Positions 56,923 through 64,000 of a DNA stretch of 64,000 nucleotides are shown here, in pieces; the stretch's first letter is position 1; the number at the start of each line of letters is the position of its first letter. The DNA is from Schizochytrium sp. CCTCC M209059. Its lineage: Eukaryota > Sar > Bigyra > Thraustochytrida > Thraustochytriidae. The stretch is from assembly GCA_000818945.1 (NCBI GenBank), contig KN805371.1, forward strand, positions 1,240,696-1,304,695, in the 5' to 3' direction. The notes under the pieces were generated by a model, which did no database searches, was not told the DNA's origin, and saw only the letters and a list, made by a program, of their open reading frames with translations. The position numbers and the translations under genes were made by a program.

Positions 56923-59900
56923 CTAATCTTCGTCCTCTCCGACTTGAGCCTGCCAGTCAATACGACAAGCAGGCGGAACAATCTCGTCCTCATCCTCGTC
57001 AAAGTTCCCGTCTTCGTCGTCGTCGTCCTCGTCCTCCTCATCGTCATAGTCCTCGTCAAAGTCGCCATCCACGTTGAGCATGATAAAGTACGGGGGCTCT
57101 TTGCCGACAACCGTCCGGTACAGATCTGCAATCGGGATCTCAAGACGATCCTCCTGGCCAAATAGGTCATTGTACAAAGTCACGTCTCCATCTGTGGAAA
57201 TGGTGTTGACCTCAAAGGAGTACTCGTCCATAAAGTAGTCCAGAATTTCCTGCACGCTGCGGTTGCCTCGAAGATTGACCATTGTCCAAAGCGAAATCTC
57301 ATGCTCCTTGCCAAACTTGCGTGTTTTGCAAGGCGTCGGCTCAAAGGATGCGTACGAGTTCGTGGCCAGATTCATATTCATGGCACGAAAACGCTCGATT
57401 GATGGCGCACCCTCGTGCAAAAACTTGTACAGCTCCAAGGCTACCGCGCCGGTGGTGGCCGCCGTGGTGGTTGCGATGGCCGGAATGATACGCCCAACGA
57501 TACGCTTTGCCTCAAGCTGGTCTACAAGTGGAATGCTGTACGAGCGCGCACGAATCGCGGCTGCTGCGTACACGACGTCCATGTGCAGGTCAAAGTCTTT
57601 CTCAAAGACTTGAGGGTGCACGGCCTTGGGCAGCTCGACACTGCTCGAGGTCAATTTGGCCAATTCGGCCTGAAAAAGATCTGATGTAGACGCCGAGGCG
57701 GCCTTGGCGCGTTCCTCTTCTTCCTTTTGTAGCTTTTTGGCTTCTTCGTCGTTCTCCGGCACAGCGACCGAGTCATCGGCTTCGTAAGGCGGCAGCGGGT
57801 CCAGTCGTGAGAGAATCTCACGGACCTCGGCTACCTCGAGCGGCGGCTCCACACCTCCGTATACTTGTGCAAAGAGGCTGGCTGCAGACAACACAAATTT
57901 AATGTGCAGAGGGTCCTCCGGCGTAAAGGTTTCCAACTTTGGGGGTCTTCGCTTGCCGGACCAGAACAGGGTTCCCTGGTCGTCGACCGTCTTGTCAAGA
58001 GGATGCGCGTGCAGCAATTGCGCAATTTTGTTCACGAAGAGCTCCTCGAAACGCATGCGCGCCAGTTTAACACAGGTGCGACGTAACGGTTTGTCGTTGC
58101 CAGCTTGCAAAGCCTCGAGCGCAGGAGATAGGTCCACGTTGTATGGAAAGAGCTTTTCTGGATGATCGTCTTCATGTGGACCCCTTAAGACGGCGCGCGC
58201 CGTGCGCACGCGCGCTAGCTTGGTGTTCGGCTGGCGATTCGCCTCAGCGGTGTAGGCCTCCACGGATCCAGCCTCGAGAAATTCGCGGCCCTCCGCGGGT
58301 TCAAGGTTGAAGAATTTTTCAAAGACAGCATCTCGTGCCCAAGCGAGAGTATGCTCGATCAAATTCGGGTAAGCATGGAGCGTGCAAGCAGGAATGTCCT
58401 CACCGCCCTCGTCCTGGACCGGATCAGATCCATACGACTCGGTGAGATTTGGCACCACGGGCAGCGTGTTGGCCTTGGTGCCCAGCGTGCCGCTCTCCAG
58501 CAAAGGTTTGCCATGGAAAACGCATTTGGAGTCCACATAGAGGCGCGCGGTGACATTGTCGAGAGCATTGACTACAATGTCCATGCCAGCCCAAAAGGCA
58601 TCATTGAAAAGATTTTCTGTGTCGGGTGCGACCTTGCTCTCCATGGCCTTGACCTCAAAGTCAGGGTTCATGGTTCGTGCTTGACCGGCAGCTACCACGG
58701 ACTTCATCTTGCCAATGTGCTGCGAGCGAAAGAGGAACTGACGATTTAGATTCGAAAGCTCGATGGCATCCATGTCCGTCACTGTAAGAGCGCCGCCCTT
58801 GCTCTTGCAGGCCACGCCCATGAGCGCCATATTTTTTAGCGTCTCGCAGCCCAATGCTCCGGCGCCAACGACAAAGACCTTGAGGGCTCCAAGACGAGCC
58901 TGAAAGTCCCAGCCAAAGACGGCCGCTTGGCCGCAGTAGCGCGCGTCAGGGGTCTCCAAGCTGTGCGCGCTCAAATCTTCGAGCGAAGGAAAACTTGAGC
59001 CCATTTGTTCTGGCGCAGGAAGCGACTCGGGCGACGCCACGTGCAGCCACTGCTGGAGGGGTGTAAATTTGCCCGAACACGCCTTGAGAACCTCCTGAGC
59101 AGCCACGCCTCCAAGAAACGCGGCCATAGGATTAATCTGCCCCGCTGCTCCGCGGCCGAGCAGTTCGCACAGCTCGCCATCTTGTGCCTCGACAACGCTT
59201 GCGCCGGCCCCTGCAGAAGCAGCGTCGATTGCTGCTAGCTCGCTGGCATCTGTCTGGTCCCCAGGGCGCGGCAAGCGGCCCTTTGCGTCTTGAAAAGCCC
59301 AAAGCTTGAGGAGGAACGCGTGCAACTTGGCGGGCCGGGAAAAGTCTGTCCAGTCGTTCTGCACGCAGGGTGGCTCAGCTAGGGTCTCGGACAGAGGCGC
59401 AAACGCGACAACGCGGGGCGTCTTGACCTGCTCAAAGTGGCCTCCGCCGGTGTATGCGTCTGCGTCAAGGCTGTCTGCGCCCCGCTCGATGGCGAACGCA
59501 AGACCGTCGACGGTTTTGCCGTCAGCATTGGGGATTTGAACGGCGCGCACGCGACGGGGCTCGCCATCGTTGAGCGCATCGAGGCCGCCGACGCCACGAA
59601 AGCGTACGAAATCGCCATCCTCTAGGCCGTGATGCCTATCGTCCGCAGTGAGCACGATGAGGTCTTTGCCGTCTTCTGAGGCTGTGACATCGAGAACAAT
59701 GCCTTGGCGGTTGAGTTCGCCGTCCGGGTCAACGACGGTGAACTCGGGACCAAAGTCGCTAAAGGTGTAGCCATAGACACCATAAGATCCTGCGGCGATA
59801 AAGGCGATAGCCTTGGGATCGTGCGCATGGCAGAACGAAGAGTATGCCTCGGCACGCGCGCGTGTGCCGTTTACAAGAATGACAACGTCAAAACGGCCCA

Positions 59901-60270
59901 TGCCAGCATCATCGAGAGTAAGATCTGCGACTGGCATTGTCTCTAGCGACACGAGTGCGTTGAGCTCGCGAAGTTGCTCGACCACGGCCTCCACGCGGCC
60001 CCGCTTGGTGCGCACGTCTTCCTCGGACACGAAAAAGTTTGCTGCCAGATCGCCGGCCTGGCACGCTGTGCCTTCATCGACGAGAGTGAGAGCGTTCACG
60101 CCGGCAAGCATGACGTTTTTGGCAATCTCCACCGCAAGGCCGTTCATCTCGCCAGCCAAGGCGACACGGCATGACTGCAGCCTCTCCTGCGCCTCGCGAC
60201 CCAGCACAAAGAGCTGCCGCGAGTAGAGCTGCTCGTTCATGGCCCCCTTGGCCTCGCCAGTCTGGCTCAT
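56923..60270 (-). CDS. UBA1: Ubiquitin-activating enzyme E1 (UBA1)
   Basis: The protein has 1115 residues. E1 adenylates ubiquitin, forms a thioester on its catalytic Cys and passes ubiquitin to E2s. The inactive adenylation half starts LYSRQLFVLGREAQERL (about 15-31). The active adenylation half has VVGAGALGCETLKNMALMG (about 467-485), the DMDAIELSNLNRQFLFR nucleotide/Mg block and NALDNVTARLYVD. The catalytic Cys is C629 in DIPACTLHAYPNLIEHTLAW. The IPLVDQLEAKRIVGRIIPAI, TTTAATTGAVALELYK crossover block follows, then the C-terminal ubiquitin-fold domain. Unusually, the protein continues past this domain in a roughly 50-residue tail of mostly Asp/Glu (DEDYDDEEDEDDDDEDGNFD) ending in QVGEDED. 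It supplies ubiquitin for the CUL1 ligases encoded at 10-12 kb. The ATG at 60270 fits the family N-terminus. Confidence 0.97.
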   Translation of the reverse strand: MSQTGEAKGAMNEQLYSRQLFVLGREAQERLQSCRVALAGEMNGLAVEIAKNVMLAGVNALTLVDEGTACQAGDLAANFFVSEEDVRTKRGRVEAVVEQLRELNALVSLETMPVADLTLDDAGMGRFDVVILVNGTRARAEAYSSFCHAHDPKAIAFIAAGSYGVYGYTFSDFGPEFTVVDPDGELNRQGIVLDVTASEDGKDLIVLTADDRHHGLEDGDFVRFRGVGGLDALNDGEPRRVRAVQIPNADGKTVDGLAFAIERGADSLDADAYTGGGHFEQVKTPRVVAFAPLSETLAEPPCVQNDWTDFSRPAKLHAFLLKLWAFQDAKGRLPRPGDQTDASELAAIDAASAGAGASVVEAQDGELCELLGRGAAGQINPMAAFLGGVAAQEVLKACSGKFTPLQQWLHVASPESLPAPEQMGSSFPSLEDLSAHSLETPDARYCGQAAVFGWDFQARLGALKVFVVGAGALGCETLKNMALMGVACKSKGGALTVTDMDAIELSNLNRQFLFRSQHIGKMKSVVAAGQARTMNPDFEVKAMESKVAPDTENLFNDAFWAGMDIVVNALDNVTARLYVDSKCVFHGKPLLESGTLGTKANTLPVVPNLTESYGSDPVQDEGGEDIPACTLHAYPNLIEHTLAWARDAVFEKFFNLEPAEGREFLEAGSVEAYTAEANRQPNTKLARVRTARAVLRGPHEDDHPEKLFPYNVDLSPALEALQAGNDKPLRRTCVKLARMRFEELFVNKIAQLLHAHPLDKTVDDQGTLFWSGKRRPPKLETFTPEDPLHIKFVLSAASLFAQVYGGVEPPLEVAEVREILSRLDPLPPYEADDSVAVPENDEEAKKLQKEEEERAKAASASTSDLFQAELAKLTSSSVELPKAVHPQVFEKDFDLHMDVVYAAAAIRARSYSIPLVDQLEAKRIVGRIIPAIATTTAATTGAVALELYKFLHEGAPSIERFRAMNMNLATNSYASFEPTPCKTRKFGKEHEISLWTMVNLRGNRSVQEILDYFMDEYSFEVNTISTDGDVTLYNDLFGQEDRLEIPIADLYRTVVGKEPPYFIMLNVDGDFDEDYDDEEDEDDDDEDGNFDEDEDEIVPPACRIDWQAQVGEDED

Positions 60271-62815
60271 GTTGTGGCCTTCCTTAAGTCTGAACGGGCT
60301 GCGAGCAGCGCCGCTAAATGACGGTATCCTCTACCCGCTGTCGTCCTTATCGCGCCGGCCAGGATGCTCGCTACGGTGCGCGTCGCGTTCGTCCCGCTAT
60401 CTGTCTGTTCGTCTGTCTGTCTGTCGGCCCCGCTTTGCAACTTCGTCATGAGACTCTCCAGAGACTCTCTCTCTCTCTTGAGCGAAACTTTCTATCCAAC
60501 ATGGAACGTTCTGTTCTCTTTCGATCATCCTTCCGCGGCAAGTTCGAGCGCTTTGAGCAGGTGTCAAGAACAAAGCAAGCTTTTAAGATATGAACCCTTT
60601 GGTCTTTTAACTTGGTCTCTTCATTGGCTTCCTCTCTCTTTTTACACCAGAGAGAGAGAACGGTTAAGACACCGAAGTGATCCTTGGTGAAGAAAATGTT
60701 CAGTTTGGGTCACCGGCATTCCGAGTCTGATAAAGTCGATGACGACGATTCTGTGATTGATCAAATCGCAAAAGGCTTACAAAGTGAAGAAAGAGCGGGC
60801 CGACAGACGACGCGTGTGATAGCTAGCATCTAGCCCCCCCAAAAATAAAATTGGCTGCGTGTAGCTTTTCGCAAATGCTGCTATACTTGGTCACAGCTGA
60901 TGATGAAGCTAGCATGTTCCGCCAACGAGTGCTCCCGTGTCCATCGAGGGCGAAGAAGAGCGGGACCTTGGTTCGTTCTTGCGGTCCTAGATGGTTCATC
61001 CGTAATGTTTCTCAACTTGTCCTTCGCCTTTCTCCCGAATCAGACCTACATAAAACCTCAGTGCATCTGATTACTTCTGTCCACTAGGCAGCCTTCTCTG
61101 ATAACTTCGACTGCACGCATCGACCTTGACTGATGTAAGTAACCAGCCGACTGACGGCCGAGCATCGTCAATCATCATCTGACGCAAGCATGAGCATTCA
61201 TCTTTTCCCATCACTACTGGCTTGCCACATGTGAAAAGCTATTCCGCGTTGCCTCCAGCCACCACCAAGTGTGTTGAAGGACCCATCGCCGAATGGAGAT
61301 GAGGTGAAAAGTGAGATGACATGAGAAATCCAACATACCCACCTGCCCACCGCCCGCCCACCGCCATCCACTGCTGGTAGGAAAAAAAAAACACTCTTCC
61401 CGCGCGCGTGCACCCTCGATCGAACGCAGTCTATTCAGGCTGCTGCTGTGTCTTTACTGGCCTCGAACAACGTGCTCTAATTCCAGCACAGGCGACGGAA
61501 AAGAAAGGCAGGCGTTGTGCCCTCGCGTGCGTTCATCGTGATATCAATCACAAGTATAGCCCACCAAAGAAGAAAAACGCGCAACGATGGTTGGGCGATA
61601 CTGATCAAGGAGCACCACCAATCGAATCTACATCGACTTTTTCTCTGCTCCCCCTAGCTCCCATTTTCCCTCCCTTAACCCCAAGTGGGAGACCTCTAAA
61701 GAGGTGTACCGAAGACCATTTATTTCCACCTCAGCCTCCTCACATCAAACCTACCATGTTATTCGAGTGTCGCTTTCGTTCACTCCAACACAGCTCTCGC
61801 GAGTCTTTCTCAACAAAAAGCGGTCCCTCTACGCATGAAAGAGGAGCGCGGCGGCAGTGGAGGCCGAGGAAGAAGGCGCGCAGAGGCCGGGCAGCGAAGA
61901 TTCCTTTTCAGGAACAGGCGGCCCTCACAGGCACCCCCCGCGCGCACTGACCTGGGGGGGCACCCTCGGAGTCCGCGGCCTTGCGTGTTCTTCCTGGGCG
62001 CCCGCGGCCTCGGGAAACTCGCGGGCGACATAGAGCGTGTGGAAAGGCGCGGAAGGAGGGCGGAGAAAAGAACTGCGCTAGAGGCGGAGATACGGGTTTT
62101 GGGCGGAGAAGGCCAGAAGTGGCCACGTGCCAAATAGGCGGGTTGCGGCGCGGAATAGCGCACTTGCGGGGCGCGATAGTGACTTGCGGATGCACGGATA
62201 GAGCAGTGGCGAGGGGCGCCGCGACAACTCGTCTCGCCGCTCTCCTCAAAGACCAAACAAAGACCAGGAGCAGCAGCAGCAGACCGCGGCCCTGCGCCCG
62301 CGCGGCAGCCCTGCGCCTGCGTGCGTGCGTGCGTGCATGCGAGCGAGCGAGCGAGCGAGCGTCCGCCCCCCACCCTTGCCCTTCTGCCCGGCCACGCTCG
62401 GGCGTGCGTGCTCTGCCACTGGCTGACTCGCTGGCTGGATCGAGGCGTCGAGGTGACGCTGGAAGACGGAAAAAGACGAGGAACAAGGAGAAGGAGGAGA
62501 AGACAGAGGAGGCAACAACTCGTAAAACCATCCCGAGACGCGGCAGCGGACGACGACACGTGGAGACAGCGCCGTGGAGGCGCTAGCGACGCAAGGAAAC
62601 GCAGCTTACGTGGTCGTCTCCTTGTTTCCTTTTTTTATCGTATCGGATCGCAAAGCGCCGTGACGCGACGGAGAGGGTAGCTCCACGAGGAGTTTGAGGT
62701 GACTTACGTAGGGCCTTCAACAAATTAGCTGGTGTGCTCTACTCGCTGCCGCAGACGGTCAACGTCAGGACGAAAATCTCGTCTACAAATCTGGTTGGGC
62801 TGCCTTATATTAAAG
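60271..62815. promoter_or_regulatory. Divergent upstream region of UBA1 and the SHAQKYF factor
   Basis: 2.5 kb, the longest gene-free stretch. (CTGT)n at 60401-60425 reads GACA on the UBA1 sense strand, 131-155 bases before its ATG. (GAGA)-type runs are near 60464 and 60650. From about 61820 to 62600 it is GC-rich with (GCGA)n at 62339-62361. A 45-codon ATG frame at 60695 (MFSLGHRHSESDKVDDDDSV...) is open on plus, with no support beyond composition. No other gene is seen. Confidence 0.5.
60401..60425 (-). repeat. (GACA)n run upstream of UBA1
   Basis: Two short blocks of the tetranucleotide separated by one variant unit, in the probable UBA1 leader. The orientation relative to the gene is the same as for DNAAF5, CUL1 and MDR copy 3. 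Confidence 0.85.
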
Positions 62816-64000
62816 ATGCATCAGAATCAAGGCGGCACGGCTGTCAGCACCATGCCTAAACCAAGGACCAGCAGCAATCTCGAGGCGCTTGGTCCTCTCT
62901 ACGCAGAGCTGAACAAAGCTGGAGAAACCAAGACCAGCGTGGATAGCGCCCACAGCGCGGCAATGATGAACGGCATCGACACAGATTCGCCAGCAACGCA
63001 GTTGGCACACAAAAACCATGGGCCCATCAACAATACCCATGTTATGGAGAACGATGGTGCGGAGGAGCAGAAACCGAGCGCCCCCGCCAAACGCAAGACT
63101 GTGAAAAAGAAACGAACCTCCAAGGATGTCACGCCAGACGGCGAGACCCCAACAGGAAAGCGGAAGCGCTTCACGTGGTCGGACGATCTTCACAAACAGT
63201 TTATGGCAACCATCTTTGATATTGGGCTCATTCACGCCAAGCCAAAGTCAATTTTGCAAAGTATGACGCACGTGCCCGCTAACCTGACGACGGAGCACAT
63301 CAAGTCGCACCTTCAAAAGTACCGAGCGAACTCAAAACGAACGCAGGAACTCTTTCAGCAGCAATTTGAATTTGCCAAACGCCAGGCCGAGCAATACAGT
63401 GACGGCAAAGCCCTGAACCCTGTCTTTCATGCGTACCCCATGCCCATTGGAAACTTTCCCATGGGCGACGTGAGTTTTCTCGAGGATAATGCGGGGCCGA
63501 ACGCTGGGACCATCAATGGCTACGGCGACGTGCGCCAAAACTATGGTGGCCACGGCGGCATGCACACAAATCTCATGATCCCTGGAGGTAGCAGGATGGC
63601 GTATAATCAAGCAAACAACAATAACCAGGCCATCGGGTCTCCCGGAAACTTTCAAAACGCCGGAAACCACCCTGCCGGCTACAGCCATGCCGCTTCGACA
63701 GTCCAGGGTCAAATGGGTTCGCCATCCCATGCCGCATCTCATCAGCCGGGCATGCACATTTCCTCTGCCGCCGCCGCCAACAACAACAACAACAACATCA
63801 ACAATAATAACAACAACAAAGGTATGGTGTTCGAGCAAATGGAGGCGCAAATGCGCATTCACGCTCAAATCCAGCAGCAACACGAGATGCAGCAATCGCA
63901 ACGCAAGTCGATGGCCCGCGCGGACGCAGGCTCGGACATGGGCCGATCGGCTGCCACATCTGCTGGCACGGCGCCTGGAGACGTAAACTCTCCCCATCAC
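62816..64000 (+). CDS. SHAQKYF-class MYB/GARP transcription factor (5' part)
   Basis: An open frame of 395 codons runs from the ATG at 62816 off the window edge. The N-terminus is Ser/Asn-rich, then a basic stretch AKRKTVKKKRTSKD (about 91-104) may be a nuclear signal. The single MYB-like domain spans about 117-170: RFTWSDDLHKQFMATIFDIG, then PKSILQSM, then LTTEHIKSHLQKYR. This is the (S)HAQKYF/GARP type found in plant and protist DNA-binding proteins such as ARR-B and G2-like factors. A helix rich in Gln/Phe follows (about 175-192). The rest is low complexity: Gly/Asn/His-rich, an Asn run at about 322-336 and Gln-rich helices. No receiver domain is visible before the MYB domain. The long minus-strand frame here is a shadow. 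Target genes are unknown. Confidence 0.88.
   Translation, partial: MHQNQGGTAVSTMPKPRTSSNLEALGPLYAELNKAGETKTSVDSAHSAAMMNGIDTDSPATQLAHKNHGPINNTHVMENDGAEEQKPSAPAKRKTVKKKRTSKDVTPDGETPTGKRKRFTWSDDLHKQFMATIFDIGLIHAKPKSILQSMTHVPANLTTEHIKSHLQKYRANSKRTQELFQQQFEFAKRQAEQYSDGKALNPVFHAYPMPIGNFPMGDVSFLEDNAGPNAGTINGYGDVRQNYGGHGGMHTNLMIPGGSRMAYNQANNNNQAIGSPGNFQNAGNHPAGYSHAASTVQGQMGSPSHAASHQPGMHISSAAAANNNNNNINNNNNNKGMVFEQMEAQMRIHAQIQQQHEMQQSQRKSMARADAGSDMGRSAATSAGTAPGDVNSPHH

Noticed and set aside
63332..64000. 222-codon minus-strand open frame at the window end
   Set aside because: It is antisense to the SHAQKYF factor. The plus strand has a recognisable domain, and the minus frame is Val/His/Arg-rich without one.

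Overview
This is a nuclear genome segment from a single-celled eukaryote. Its ubiquitin E1, cullin-1, RFC clamp-loader subunit, ERD2-like protein, DnaJA co-chaperone, OGFOD1 hydroxylase, protein-only RNase P and dynein-arm assembly factor are all clearly eukaryotic. Most genes are single uninterrupted reading frames with GC-rich third positions. A few have short introns with GTACGT or GTGAGT donors and CAG acceptors. Intron-poor genes, a stand-alone aspartate carbamoyltransferase, motile-cilium genes, PRORP and a GARP/SHAQKYF factor together suggest a heterotrophic stramenopile, most likely a thraustochytrid or other labyrinthulomycete. That placement is inference.
Layout: 0-10 kb holds a gene tail, a mitochondrial-type nuclease (-), an interrupted frame, two orphan membrane proteins (-), a doubtful short gene and a TMEM41-type protein (+). 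10-23 kb holds cullin-1 (-), an ERD2-like protein (+), an F-box-like protein (-), a CFAP141-like protein (+) and DNAAF5 (-). 23-33 kb holds PRORP (+), an AlgH/UPF0301 protein with a probable upstream exon (+), an FCP1/NIF-like phosphatase (-), a four-exon gene (+) and RFC4 (-). 33-38 kb is a tandem trio of membrane-anchored MDR oxidoreductases (+). 38.8-39.9 kb is a decayed gene with a COR-like module and a TIR domain, containing a small internal inversion. 40-46 kb holds DnaJA (-), OGFOD1 (+) and a ~90-97 bp tandem repeat. 46.04-48.41 kb is a piggyBac-like transposon with terminal inverted repeats and subterminal hairpins. 49.8-64 kb holds a possible small gene interrupted by a 319-base assembly gap, aspartate carbamoyltransferase (+), an FAD monooxygenase (-), a CHK/APH-like kinase (+), UBA1 (-) and the 5' part of a SHAQKYF transcription factor (+).
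Most genes alternate strand, giving divergent pairs that share 0.7-2.5 kb GC-rich upstream regions and convergent pairs with short AT-richer regions. The divergent regions are full of tetra- and pentanucleotide repeats. A (GACA)n run on the sense strand lies upstream of several start codons. Functional themes are ubiquitin signalling (UBA1, CUL1, F-box-like), motile cilia (DNAAF5, CFAP141-like), protein folding and translation quality (DnaJA, OGFOD1), tRNA 5' processing (PRORP), replication (RFC4) and pyrimidine synthesis (ATCase).
The most notable observation is the inversion in the COR/TIR pseudogene. A 5-base inverted repeat sits at both breakpoints, and reversing the segment restores one reading frame across both junctions and a complete TIR domain.
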